NCBI RefSeq assembly: GCF_008330945.1
Contig: NZ_CP043489.1
Coordinates: 2,987,501-3,051,500, forward strand
Origin: Labrys sp. KNU-23
Lineage (GTDB): Bacteria; Pseudomonadota; Alphaproteobacteria; Rhizobiales; Labraceae
Length of the DNA stretch: 64,000 bases
Direction of reading: 5' to 3'
Shown: positions 1 to 8,458 of the stretch, piece after piece
Numbering within the stretch: position 1 is the stretch's first letter
Layout: each line of letters opens with the position of its first letter
Made by a program: the position numbers and the translations under genes
Notes under the pieces: model-generated
What the model saw: the letters and a program-made list of their open reading frames with translations, nothing else
What the model was told of the DNA's origin: nothing
Database searches by the model: none

Positions 1-1
1 G

Positions 2-1360
2 GTGCTGGCGGGGCAAAAACGCATGGCCTCGGCCACGGGACGCGTCAATTTCGCGGTGCTGCTCCTGCAGGATCTCGCCGTGGTGCCCGTACTGTTCCTG
101 GTCGGCACCATGGGTGGGCATTCCGACCGCTCCGTGCTGGTCGGCCTCGGCTATGCCCTCGGCCTGGCCGTGCTCACCATTGCCGCCATCGTGATCGCCG
201 GCCATTTCCTGCTGCGGCCCCTGTTCCGCCTGGTCGCCAATCCGGAGAATCCGGAACTCTTCATCGCCGCCACCCTGTTCGTGGCGATCGGGGCCGGCGT
301 GGCGGCGGCGAGCGAGGGTCTATCCATGGCCCTCGGCGCCTTCATCGCCGGACTGCTGCTGGCCGAGACCGAATATCGCCGAGCCATCGAGGCGACGATC
401 GAACCCTTCAAGAGCCTGCTGCTCGGCGTGTTCTTCTTCACCGTCGGCATGAGCGTCGATCTCACCGTGGTCGTCCGTTACCCCTTGCTGATCGTTGGCG
501 CGGTGTTGGCACTGGTGCTGGTCAAGGGCCTCCTGATCTTCGGCCTCTGCCGTCTCTACCGCCTGCCCAAGGCCGTCTCGATCGAAACCGCCTTCCTGCT
601 CGCCTCGGCCGGCGAGTTCGCCTTCGTGGTGTTCACGCTCGCCACCCAGCTTTCCATCCTCACGCCGGAGCAGTCGGCGCTGGTCGTGGCCATCGCCTCG
701 CTTTCGATGGCTTCGATCCCCCTGCTGGGCGTGCTCGGCCGCCGCATCGCCAGGCGCTACGAACTGGCGGTGCCGGTGGAGGCCGCGGCCTTGGAGGGGC
801 CGCCAGAGGACAAGCAGCGCCGTGCCATCGTGGTCGGCTACGGCCGTGTCGGCCGCCTGGTGGCCGAAATGCTCAGCGAGCACAAGATCGCCTATCTCGC
901 CGTGGATGCGAACGCCAAGGCGGTGGCGCGCTGGCGCGAGGACAAGAAGCCTGTCTATTGGGGCGATGCCACCAACGCCGCCTTCCTGGAGCGCTGCGGC
1001 CTCGCCGAGGCCTCGGCCTTGGTCGTGACCATCGACCAGCCCCGCCAGATCGAGGCCGTGGTCACCACCGCGCGGGCGCTGCGGCCGGATCTCGTCATCG
1101 TGGCCCGCTCGCGCGATGCCGATCATGCCAGCAAGCTCTACGCCCTCGGCGTCACCGATGCGGTGCCCGAGACCATCGAGGCGAGCCTGCAACTGTCCGA
1201 GGCCGCCCTTGCCGGCCTCGGCGTGCCGGCCGGCCCGGTGATCGCTTCCATCCATGAGCGGCGTGACGTCTTCCGCCGGGAGTTGCAGACGGCGGCCGGC
1301 CGGGAGACCCACGCCGTCAAGCCCAAGCGCACCCGCCGTTCGGCGGTCACCCCGTCCTAG
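2..1360 (+). CDS. Kef-type monovalent cation:proton antiporter (5'-truncated)
   Basis: Inner-membrane antiporter of the CPA2/KefB-KefC family, exchanging K+ or another monovalent cation for protons. The visible 452 residues hold about seven hydrophobic helices (roughly 12-245), including the family-typical stretch LLAETEYRRAIE near 119-130. A cytosolic TrkA-N (RCK) nucleotide-binding domain follows from about 273, with the Rossmann glycine motif GYGRVG at 279-284. The frame is open to the window edge and family members are usually 550-620 residues, so the N-terminal helices lie outside. The GTG at base 2 is therefore probably internal. No ancillary KefF/KefG-type oxidoreductase is visible downstream. 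The family call is firm; ion specificity is unknown. Confidence 0.9.
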   Translation: MLAGQKRMASATGRVNFAVLLLQDLAVVPVLFLVGTMGGHSDRSVLVGLGYALGLAVLTIAAIVIAGHFLLRPLFRLVANPENPELFIAATLFVAIGAGVAAASEGLSMALGAFIAGLLLAETEYRRAIEATIEPFKSLLLGVFFFTVGMSVDLTVVVRYPLLIVGAVLALVLVKGLLIFGLCRLYRLPKAVSIETAFLLASAGEFAFVVFTLATQLSILTPEQSALVVAIASLSMASIPLLGVLGRRIARRYELAVPVEAAALEGPPEDKQRRAIVVGYGRVGRLVAEMLSEHKIAYLAVDANAKAVARWREDKKPVYWGDATNAAFLERCGLAEASALVVTIDQPRQIEAVVTTARALRPDLVIVARSRDADHASKLYALGVTDAVPETIEASLQLSEAALAGLGVPAGPVIASIHERRDVFRRELQTAAGRETHAVKPKRTRRSAVTPS

Positions 1361-1388
1361 AGCCCGGTCGCAAGGCCCCCAAACGTCC

Positions 1389-2243
1389 TTACCCCTTCAG
1401 GAATTCGGCAAATTTTGCTGCATAGTCGGGGTGCCAGCGCGATAGAGGCGGGCGGTTCTCGATGATGTCGCCGGCAGCCCAGGCCATGCGGCGCTCGTCG
1501 AGCGAACGCGGCACGTCGTTGTCGGGGCAGAGAATGTAGAAATCGCCGGCCTCCAGGCGTTCCAGCATGAAGTCCACGGTCTGCTCGGGCGTCCAGGCCC
1601 CGGCCGGCTTGTCGGTGCGGCCCTTGGCGGCCAGCGGCGTGAAGACGAAGCCCGGGATCAGCAGGTGGGCTGATATCCGGCAACCCTCGGTGTTGCGCAA
1701 TTCGTGCTGCAGGGCCTCGGTGAAGGCCTTCACCGCCGCCTTCGAGACATTGTAGGCGGGATCACCGGGCGGGGTCGTGATGCCCTGCTTGGAACCGGTA
1801 TTGATGATCAGGCCGGGGCCTCCCCGCGCGATCATGCCCGGCGCGAAGACCTGCGTGCCCTGGATCACGCCCTTGAGGTTGACGGAGAAGATGCGTTCCC
1901 AGCTCTGGTCCTCCCGGGCATCGAAGAGTTTCGAGCCCGGCTGGATACCGGCATTGTTCATCAGCACATCCGTGCCGCCGAAGCGCTCATGCACCTGTCG
2001 CTGCAATTCGAGCAGGGCCTCGACGTCGCTGACATCGGTGGCCGAGGCGAACACGGCTGTCCGTCCGTCCGGCGCGGCCGCGGCGATTTTCTCAGCGGCT
2101 GCCGCAAGCTTTTCCTCGCCGAGATCGGCGATGGCGACCCTGAGGCCGAGGGAGGCGAATTTGACGGCGGCGGCCAGCCCGATGCCGCTGGCGCCGCCGG
2201 TGACGACGGCGACCGAGCCGGGAACGAGTGCTGGATGGGACAT
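1389..2243 (-). CDS. SDR family NAD(P)-dependent oxidoreductase
   Basis: Classical short-chain dehydrogenase of 284 residues. The cofactor motif TGGASGIG is at 15-22, NNAG at 96-99, and the catalytic Ser151, Tyr164 and Lys168 (YNVSK) are in place. The start is put at the ATG giving MSHPALVPG, because the cofactor-binding strand then begins near residue 11 as usual; an in-frame extension 14 codons upstream is less likely. The gene lies downstream of, and on the same strand as, the TetR gene, but a palindromic repeat of about 130 bp separates them, so co-transcription is uncertain. The substrate cannot be inferred. Confidence 0.88.
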   Translation of the reverse strand: MSHPALVPGSVAVVTGGASGIGLAAAVKFASLGLRVAIADLGEEKLAAAAEKIAAAAPDGRTAVFASATDVSDVEALLELQRQVHERFGGTDVLMNNAGIQPGSKLFDAREDQSWERIFSVNLKGVIQGTQVFAPGMIARGGPGLIINTGSKQGITTPPGDPAYNVSKAAVKAFTEALQHELRNTEGCRISAHLLIPGFVFTPLAAKGRTDKPAGAWTPEQTVDFMLERLEAGDFYILCPDNDVPRSLDERRMAWAAGDIIENRPPLSRWHPDYAAKFAEFLKG

Positions 2244-2290
2244 GGTGATGATTCCTTGCAGGAACTGAGGCTGTTTCGACGCCACCGGGG

Positions 2291-2420
2291 GCTTGGAGCG
2301 CAGGCATCACGGCGACATGCCTTCATGCCGCGATATCCGCTCTTTTAAACGCCGCGCTCGGGAAGAGGAAGCCATCGGCACATGCAGGCATGTCGCCGTG
2401 ATAGCCGCACTCTCAGAATG
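2291..2420. repeat. Rep-B intergenic palindromic repeat
   Basis: A perfect 17-bp inverted repeat (2306-2322 and 2386-2402, ATCACGGCGACATGCCT and its complement) encloses a second, weaker palindrome. The left half resembles the element at 12746-12850: both have a GGAGCGC start, a GCGACATG core and end in a CCGCTCTT-like motif. It fills the gap between the SDR and tetR genes. Confidence 0.6.
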
Positions 2421-2430
2421 TCCGCAGGAG

Positions 2431-3042
2431 TCAGGCGCTCTTGCCGAAGGAAGCGATCACGCCCTCGGCCATGCGTACGAAACGCGCGCTCGGGCCTTCG
2501 GGGCCGGCGCTCTGGCGGCTGACGCGGGCGCCTTCCAGCAGGAGATGCAGCGTATCCGCAACCAGATCGGGCTGGTCGAGACCCGCCTGCCGGCAGAGCA
2601 GGGCCAGGCGGTCGCGATGTCTTTTCTTGAATTCCTCGACCAGGCGCCGGGCCGGGTGGTCCTCGCCCGAGAGTTCCACGGCCGCATTGGCAAATTCGCA
2701 GCCCCGATTGTCGGTCTCGATATAGTCGGCGCATTTGCCGACCCAGGCCAGCAACTGGGCGCGGGCGTCACCGGGATACTCGGCCTCGAGCTGGGCCCAG
2801 CGCGTCTGGTTGTCGATCTCGGCCGCCCGCAGGCATTCGACGATGAGATCGTCCTTCGAGCCGAAATGACGATAGAGCGTCATCTTGTTGGTGCCGGCGA
2901 CCTTGGCGATCGTGTCGACGCCGATGGTGTTGATGCCATGCCGGTGGAAGAGGTCGCGCGCAGTGACGACGATGCGCTCCCGCGGACGTTGTCCGGTGCA
3001 GCAGACTGACTCTTCGCTTTGTTCCAAAATTTTCTGGCTCAT
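2431..3042 (-). CDS. TetR/AcrR family repressor, probable regulator of the adjacent RND pump
   Basis: DNA-binding repressor of 203 residues. The N-terminal TetR helix-turn-helix spans about 24-66, with recognition helix TNKMTLYRHFGSKDDL at 51-66. The variable C-terminal domain, which normally binds the inducing drug or solvent, follows. The gene is divergent from a small gene and the RND efflux operon. Its start codon lies only 6 bp from a 58-bp nested palindrome at 3049-3106. The inference is that the protein binds this palindrome and represses itself and the efflux genes; the ligand is unknown. Two adjacent cysteines near 14-15 are a possible redox or metal feature, but nothing further supports that. 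Confidence 0.87.
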   Translation of the reverse strand: MSQKILEQSEESVCCTGQRPRERIVVTARDLFHRHGINTIGVDTIAKVAGTNKMTLYRHFGSKDDLIVECLRAAEIDNQTRWAQLEAEYPGDARAQLLAWVGKCADYIETDNRGCEFANAAVELSGEDHPARRLVEEFKKRHRDRLALLCRQAGLDQPDLVADTLHLLLEGARVSRQSAGPEGPSARFVRMAEGVIASFGKSA

Positions 3043-3048
3043 GGCTTG

Positions 3049-3106
3049 ACCAAACTGTTACCGACCTGTAACAGTAATCGCTGTTACTGATCGGTAACAG
3101 TTTGGT
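3049..3106. promoter_or_regulatory. Nested palindromic operator for the TetR regulator
   Basis: Outer arms ACCAAACTGTTACCGA (3049-3064) and its exact complement (3091-3106), and inner arms GTAACAG (3068-3074) and CTGTTAC (3081-3087), share one axis at 3077.5. The half-site core CTGTTAC/GTAACAG therefore occurs four times, consistent with two TetR dimers binding between divergent promoters. This is seen directly in sequence; the assignment to the adjacent regulator is inferred from position. Confidence 0.75.
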
Positions 3107-3180
3107 AAGGCGTCGTCAAGGCCGTTTCGTCATCGCAGTGCGATCCAGCCCTATTAGAGAGACGATTCACCAGAACACCT

Positions 3181-3270
3181 TGTGATTTGATTGATTCTCT
3201 TCAAATCGCAGGGGCGCGTCGAACCAGAGAGCCAGAGCAAAACACGGTCACGCCCGAACGCGCTTTGCTC
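3181..3270. repeat. Rep-A dispersed repeat, copy 1
   Basis: Roughly 90-bp element containing TGATTTGA, then TCAAATCGCA, GGCGCGTCGAA, AGAGCAAA and ending CGCGCTTTGCTC. The same ordered blocks recur at 8881-8976 and 29575-29670. It lies between the operator and the next small gene. Confidence 0.65.
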
Positions 3271-3336
3271 AGGCAAACGACACATCGTCAACCGGATTGG
3301 GCGGAGCATGACCGATGTTTCCGCGCTGGAGGAGTC

Positions 3337-3549
3337 ATGGCTCAGCAGGGCTGCAATATGACCATCGATCAGTTGCTGAACGATCCGCTGACGCTCGCCC
3401 TCATGCGGGCTGACGGGGTCGATCCGGTTTCCCTCAGGATGATGCTTACCGGGCTGGCTCGCCGTCTCGCCGAAAAGCGGGACATGCCGCCATTCCTCCT
3501 GACATTTTCTGACACCGCCATGCCACATGCTGGCATCCAGGGCGGCTGA
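3337..3549 (+). CDS. Small conserved-looking hypothetical protein upstream of RND permease
   Basis: A 70-residue protein with no signal peptide or membrane segment. The start is placed at the ATG preceded by GGAGGAG; a second ATG seven codons on (MTIDQLLNDPLT) is also possible. The frame is open further upstream but runs into the Rep-A repeat, so the longer form is rejected. The N-terminal half reads like a short helical protein (DQLLNDPLTLALMRADGVDP). It ends 14 bp before the efflux permease and so probably belongs to the same transcript. I do not recognise a characterised function. Its regular spacing and good ribosome-binding site support it as a real gene. Confidence 0.55.
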   Translation: MAQQGCNMTIDQLLNDPLTLALMRADGVDPVSLRMMLTGLARRLAEKRDMPPFLLTFSDTAMPHAGIQGG

Positions 3550-3563
3550 CGCAGAGCTTCACA

Positions 3564-6500
3564 ATGGTCAATTATTTCATCCAACGTCCGATTTTCGCTT
3601 CGGCCATCGCCATCATTATGGTGATGGCGGGGGCGATTGCCTATTTTCTGCTGCCGGTCGCCCAGTTCCCCAACATCACCCCGCCTCAGATCCAGGTCAG
3701 CGCCTCCTATCCCGGCGCCAGCTCGCAGGTCGTCGCCGATACGGTGACCACGCCGCTCGAGCAGCAGATCAACGGCGTGCCGGGCATGATCTACATGTCC
3801 TCGGCCAGCTCCAATGACGGTTCTTCCAACATCACCGTCACCTTCGATGTCGGCTACCCGCTGAACATCGCGGCGATGGACGTGCAGAATCGAGTGGCGC
3901 AAGCCGCTTCCTCCCTGCCGGCGATCGTCAACCAGTCCGGCGTCTCGGTCACCAAGGCCAATCCGAATTTCGTGCTGATCGTCGACCTGACCTCGCCGGA
4001 CAATTCGGTGGATTCGGTTGCGCTCAGCAACTACGCCTATCTGCAGATCGTCGATCCCCTGAAGCGCCTGCCGGGTGTGGGCGACGTCAGGATCTTCGGC
4101 GAGCGGCGCTATTCCATGCGCATCTGGCTCGATCCGGACAAGCTTGCCAATCTCGGCATCACGGCCGTCGACGTGCAGAATGCCGTCGCCGAGCAGAACG
4201 TGCAGGTTGCCGCCGGCAAGATCGGCCAGAACCCCGCGCCCGCAGGCACGGCCTTTGAAATGCAGGTCAACGCCACCGGCCGCCTCAGCGATCCGGAGGA
4301 GTTCGGCAATATCGTCGTCCGGGCCAATCCGGCCGGTGGCTCGGTGGTGCGGCTGCGTGATGTCGCCCGCATCGAGCTCGGCTCTCTGCAGTACTCGTCC
4401 TCGGCCTATCACGGCGAAAAGCCGATGGTGGTGCTCGGCGTCTTCCAGGCGCCCGGCTCCAACTCGCTCAAGCTGAAGGAATCCGTCGAAGCCAAGATGA
4501 AGGAGCTTTCGGCACGATTCCCCAAGGGCATCGAATATTCGATGAAGTACGACACGACCCGCTTCGTGTCGGCGGCGATGGAAGACGTCGTCAAGACACT
4601 GCTCGAGGCGCTCATCCTCGTGGTATTGGTCGTCTACATCTTCCTGCAGAACTGGCGCACCGTCCTCATTCCGGTCATCGCCATCCCGGTATCGCTGATC
4701 GCGACCATGGTGGTGATGCTGGCACTGGGCTTCTCGCTCAACATGCTCTCCTTGCTCGGCATGGTGCTTGCCATCGGCCTCGTCGTCGACGATGCCATCG
4801 TGGTGGTGGAGAACGTCGAACGACAGCTCGAGGCCGGCCATCCGCCGCTCGAGGCGGCCAAGATCGCCATGAAGGAGGTGACGGGTCCGATCGTTGCCAC
4901 CACGGCCGTGCTGATGGCAGTGTTCGTCCCCGTTGCCTTCATTCCCGGCGTTGCCGGCCAGCTCTACAACCAGTTCGCCCTGACGGTGGCGATCTCGGTC
5001 GGCATATCGGCCTTCAATTCGCTGACGCTGAGCCCGGCCCTGTCGGCCGCCTTCCTCAGCCACAAGCCGGCCTCGCGCTTCTTCCTGTTCCGCTGGTTCA
5101 ATGCCGGCTTTGACAGGCTGTCGCACGGCTATGCCGCCTCGGTGCGCGGCTTCATCAAGCTGCGCTGGCTGATGATGGCGGCTTTCGTGGTGGTGCTGGG
5201 TGCGACCTATTGGATCTCGACGCGCGTACCTTCCACCTTCCTGCCGTCAGAAGACCAGGGCTACTTCTTCGTCGTCCTGCAATTGCCGGACGGTGCCTCG
5301 CTCGAACGCACCGATGCCGCCGCCAAGCAGGTGCGCCAGATCCTGATGGCCGAGCCCGGGGTCGAGGACATCATGTCGATCTCGGGCCTGAACTTCCTCA
5401 CCAATGCCCAGCAGTCGAGCGCCGCGGTCGAATTCGCCATCCTCAAGCCCTGGGCAGAGCGCGGGAGCGGCCTCAGCGCCACCGATATCGTCAACAAGGT
5501 GCGCCCGAAGCTGTTCGGCATTGCCGATGGTTTCGTCCTGGCCTTCGAACCGCCTTCGATCCAGGGCCTGGGAACCACCGGCGGCTTCGAGTTCCAGATC
5601 GAGGACCTGAACGGGCGCGGCCCGGTCGCCGTGAACGATGCGGCGCAAGCCCTGCTTGCCGAGGCGCGCAAGCAGCCCGAGCTCAACCCGCAGACCCTGT
5701 TCACCACCTTCTCGACCTCGACGCCGCAGTTCAACTACGACCTCGACCGCAACAAGGCCAAGCTCCTCGGCCTGAACCTGCCTGACATCTTCAACACGCT
5801 GCAGATCTATCTCGGCTCGCTCTATGTCAACGACTTCAACCAGTTCGGGCGCACCTTCCGCGTCACGCTGCAGGCCGACAAGGATTCGCGAGCCGATCCC
5901 GGTGACATCAGCCGCCTCTATGTCCGCAACGCCACCGGCAACATGGTGCCCTTGTCGACGCTGGGATCGCTGAAGCCGATCGTCGGGCCGGAGACGGTGA
6001 CCCATTACAACAATTACGGCGCCGCTCTGATCAACGGTGCGGCCGCTCCAGGCTACTCGTCGGGCCAGGCTATCGAGGCCATGCAGAGAGTTGCCGCCGC
6101 GACCCTGCCGAACGGTTTCGACTATGAATGGACGGGTATCACCTTCCAGGAGCTCAAAGCCGGCTCGATCGCGGCCGCGGTGTTCGCGCTCGCCATCGTC
6201 TTCGTCTTCCTGATCCTGGCGGCCCAGTATGAAAGCTGGTCCATGCCCTTCATGGTCCTGCTGGCGGTGCCGCTCGGCCTGTTCGGCGCGCTGCTCGCCA
6301 TCTGGCTGCGCAGCATGCAGCTCGACGTCTACTCGCAGATCGGCTTCGTCATGCTGATCGGCCTCGCCGCCAAGAACGCCATCCTGATCGTCGAGTTCGC
6401 CAAGCATCTGCGCGAGCAGGGCCATGGCATCGTCGAAGCGGCGATGGAAGCCGGCCGCCTGCGCCTGCGTCCGATCCTGATGACGGCCTTCGCCTTCATC

Positions 6501-6749
6501 CTGGGTGTGGTGCCGCTGGTGAAGGCGACCGGGGCCGGCGCGGCCAGCCGCCAGTCACTCGGCACCGCGGTGTTCGGCGGCATGCTGGTCGCCACCGTGC
6601 TGACACTGGTCTTCGTGCCGGTGTTCTACGCCATCATCGAGCGTTGGCGCGAGCGCCGCTTCGCCGCCAAGAGAGACAAACGCCACAACGACAGCACGCC
6701 CGACGCATCCGAGGAGGCTGAGCCGCCCCGGATCCAGGCAGCCGAATGA
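3564..6749 (+). CDS. RND efflux transporter permease (HAE1/AcrB type)
   Basis: Inner-membrane proton-driven drug exporter of 1061 residues, the usual length of AcrB/MexB proteins. It starts MVNYFIQRPIFA, the standard cytosolic N terminus and first helix. Proton-relay residues are present: the Asp pair in TM4 (GLVVDDAIVVVEN, D409-D410) and the TM10 lysine (LAAKNAILIVEF, K937). Two large periplasmic loops follow TM1 and TM7. The adaptor gene overlaps its stop codon by 4 bp, so the two are translationally coupled. The divergent TetR gene and the palindrome at 3049-3106 suggest inducible expression. No outer-membrane channel gene lies in the window, so a TolC-like protein encoded elsewhere would be needed. 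Confidence 0.95.
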   Translation: MVNYFIQRPIFASAIAIIMVMAGAIAYFLLPVAQFPNITPPQIQVSASYPGASSQVVADTVTTPLEQQINGVPGMIYMSSASSNDGSSNITVTFDVGYPLNIAAMDVQNRVAQAASSLPAIVNQSGVSVTKANPNFVLIVDLTSPDNSVDSVALSNYAYLQIVDPLKRLPGVGDVRIFGERRYSMRIWLDPDKLANLGITAVDVQNAVAEQNVQVAAGKIGQNPAPAGTAFEMQVNATGRLSDPEEFGNIVVRANPAGGSVVRLRDVARIELGSLQYSSSAYHGEKPMVVLGVFQAPGSNSLKLKESVEAKMKELSARFPKGIEYSMKYDTTRFVSAAMEDVVKTLLEALILVVLVVYIFLQNWRTVLIPVIAIPVSLIATMVVMLALGFSLNMLSLLGMVLAIGLVVDDAIVVVENVERQLEAGHPPLEAAKIAMKEVTGPIVATTAVLMAVFVPVAFIPGVAGQLYNQFALTVAISVGISAFNSLTLSPALSAAFLSHKPASRFFLFRWFNAGFDRLSHGYAASVRGFIKLRWLMMAAFVVVLGATYWISTRVPSTFLPSEDQGYFFVVLQLPDGASLERTDAAAKQVRQILMAEPGVEDIMSISGLNFLTNAQQSSAAVEFAILKPWAERGSGLSATDIVNKVRPKLFGIADGFVLAFEPPSIQGLGTTGGFEFQIEDLNGRGPVAVNDAAQALLAEARKQPELNPQTLFTTFSTSTPQFNYDLDRNKAKLLGLNLPDIFNTLQIYLGSLYVNDFNQFGRTFRVTLQADKDSRADPGDISRLYVRNATGNMVPLSTLGSLKPIVGPETVTHYNNYGAALINGAAAPGYSSGQAIEAMQRVAAATLPNGFDYEWTGITFQELKAGSIAAAVFALAIVFVFLILAAQYESWSMPFMVLLAVPLGLFGALLAIWLRSMQLDVYSQIGFVMLIGLAAKNAILIVEFAKHLREQGHGIVEAAMEAGRLRLRPILMTAFAFILGVVPLVKATGAGAASRQSLGTAVFGGMLVATVLTLVFVPVFYAIIERWRERRFAAKRDKRHNDSTPDASEEAEPPRIQAAE

Positions 6750-7933
6750 AGGTTATTTCGATGCGTATCTGGAAAATCGCCACCGCCATCGTCGTGGTTG
6801 CCGCTGCCGGCGGCGGCTACTACCTCAAGGACAGGCCTGAGCTGCTCGCCCAGGGCGAAGCCCTGCTGACCGGACTGGCAAGCAAGCCGGCGGCGGCGGC
6901 GCCTGCCCCGGCCATGCAGGCCATGCCGGTGCCCGTCGCTTCCGTGGTGAAGAAGACGATTCCGCTCTTCCTCAGCTACCCCGCTCGCACGGAATCGATC
7001 CGCAGCATCGCCCTGCAGGCCAAGGTCTCGGGCTATATGCTCGATCAGCCCGTGCCCGACGGCGCCGACGTGAAGCAGGGTGATGTCCTCTACCGTATCG
7101 ATGCGCGCGACTATCAGGCCGCGTTGGCGCAGGTGAAGGCCCAGGCCGAGCGCGACACCGCCGCGCTCGACTATGCCAAGACCAGCCTCACCCGGGGCAA
7201 CGACCTCAGCAAGACGGGCTTCCTGTCGAAGGATCTGTTCGACCAGCGCACCAGCGCGGTCAAGCAGGGTGAGGCCACCCTCCTTGCCGACAGGGCTGCG
7301 ATCCAGGCGGCGGAGCTCAATCTCGCCTATACCGAGATCAGGGCCCCCTTCGACGGTCGGCTCGGCCGCAACCAGGCCGCGGCCGGCACCCTGGTCAGCC
7401 CCGGCGGCACCGTGATCAACACGCTGGTGCAGGTCAGCCCGATCTATGTGACCTTCACGCCGACGGAAGCCGAACTCACCCAGATCCTCAAGGCCAAGGC
7501 GGCCGGCAAGGTCCTGGCCGATATCAGCGTGCCCGGCCAGAACGAGGCTGGCCACCAGGGCGAGCTGACCTTCCTGGACAATGTCGTCGACCGCGCCACC
7601 GGCACCATCACCGCCCGCGCCACGACGGCCAATGCCGATCGCAGCCTGCTGCCCGGCCAATATGTCAATCTGCGTCTGAGCATCGGCGAGCGGCCCGACA
7701 CGCTGCTGGTGCCGCAGGCAGCCCTCGGCTCGAGCCAGTTCGGCAAATATGTCTATGTGGTCGGCGAAGGTAGCAAGGTCGAGATGCGCCTGGTCGAGCT
7801 CGGCCCCGCGCAGGGACCGCTGATTGCGGTAACCAAGGGGATCAAGGAAACCGACCAGATCATCGCCGGCAATATTCAGAAGATCTTCCCGGGCATGCCG
7901 GTCCAGCCCCTGCCGCAGAAGGCGGGAGCCTGA
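6746..7933 (+). CDS. RND efflux periplasmic adaptor subunit (AcrA/MexA type)
   Basis: Membrane-fusion protein of 395 residues that links the RND permease to an outer-membrane channel. A hydrophobic N-terminal anchor (about 9-27) is followed by the lipoyl/barrel-sandwich region (ALQAKVSGYMLDQPVPDGAD), an alpha-helical hairpin around 120-190 and beta-barrel segments. There is no lipobox cysteine at the N terminus, so it is probably held by an uncleaved signal anchor rather than a lipid. Its ATG overlaps the permease stop (ATGA); an internal ATG five codons later is an alternative start. Permease-before-adaptor order is the reverse of acrAB or mexAB. Confidence 0.93.
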   Translation: MKVISMRIWKIATAIVVVAAAGGGYYLKDRPELLAQGEALLTGLASKPAAAAPAPAMQAMPVPVASVVKKTIPLFLSYPARTESIRSIALQAKVSGYMLDQPVPDGADVKQGDVLYRIDARDYQAALAQVKAQAERDTAALDYAKTSLTRGNDLSKTGFLSKDLFDQRTSAVKQGEATLLADRAAIQAAELNLAYTEIRAPFDGRLGRNQAAAGTLVSPGGTVINTLVQVSPIYVTFTPTEAELTQILKAKAAGKVLADISVPGQNEAGHQGELTFLDNVVDRATGTITARATTANADRSLLPGQYVNLRLSIGERPDTLLVPQAALGSSQFGKYVYVVGEGSKVEMRLVELGPAQGPLIAVTKGIKETDQIIAGNIQKIFPGMPVQPLPQKAGA

Positions 7934-7983
7934 TTTCTTTCAGCGGACGACGGGGCCTCGCCTCGGCCCGTCGCGCGCAGCCT

Positions 7984-8018
7984 GGCCGGCCCGGACATCG
8001 TTCCCGGCCGGCCTTTTT
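7984..8018 (+). terminator. Rho-independent terminator of the RND operon
   Basis: A GGCCGG-rich inverted repeat followed by five T residues, 50 bp after the adaptor stop. The convergent small gene ends at its far edge. Confidence 0.65.
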
Positions 8019-8302
8019 CATTCGGGGCGCAGGGATTTTGCCGTGCAGCGATGCCATTGATAGGCGGCGGCGTCCGGATCGTCCTTGCGACCGAAGCACC
8101 AGCCGGTCACGGCGAGTTGCCTGGTGAGGGCGTCGCGCTGATCGCAGGCATGCTGGGTGGCGGGATCGTCGCCACTGCCGCCTCGGCATTGACTGTTCAG
8201 GGCCTTCCATTGAGCGATCGAAGCCTTGGCCTGCGCTGCCAAGGCCAGCTGTGGCGCAAGGATGAGGCCTGTGAGCAGGAAGGCGAGTGCAGCATTTCTC
8301 AT
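8018..8302 (-). CDS. Small secreted cysteine-containing protein
   Basis: A 94-residue protein with a clear Sec signal peptide (residues 1-23, ending LALA-AQA) and a mature domain of about 70 residues. Four cysteines are spaced CRGG...HACDQRD...GWCFG...HRC, suggesting two disulfides in the periplasm. The ACDxRD...L...GWCFGR pattern looks like a small family of secreted Hyphomicrobiales proteins of unknown function; that family recognition is from memory only. GGAGG precedes the ATG. It is convergent with the efflux operon and separate from the XRE gene upstream. Confidence 0.7.
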   Translation of the reverse strand: MRNAALAFLLTGLILAPQLALAAQAKASIAQWKALNSQCRGGSGDDPATQHACDQRDALTRQLAVTGWCFGRKDDPDAAAYQWHRCTAKSLRPE

Positions 8303-8458
8303 CCGTTCAACCTCCGATACTGTCGGCCATCAGAGGTAGGGGAGGGTCGAAAAACAAGCTGTTTCATCGGAAACCTCCGCTCGGATTCGTATCCTTTGGT
8401 GCCGCCGGCTGGGCGCGACGGCCTGCACGGTGCCCGTCGCCGCGAGCTGCACTCCGGG

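Noticed and set aside
3369..5126. A 585-codon open frame antisense to the RND permease
   Set aside because: Composition is Asp/Arg/His/Gly-rich as expected of an antisense shadow, and the sense strand is an unambiguous AcrB-type gene.
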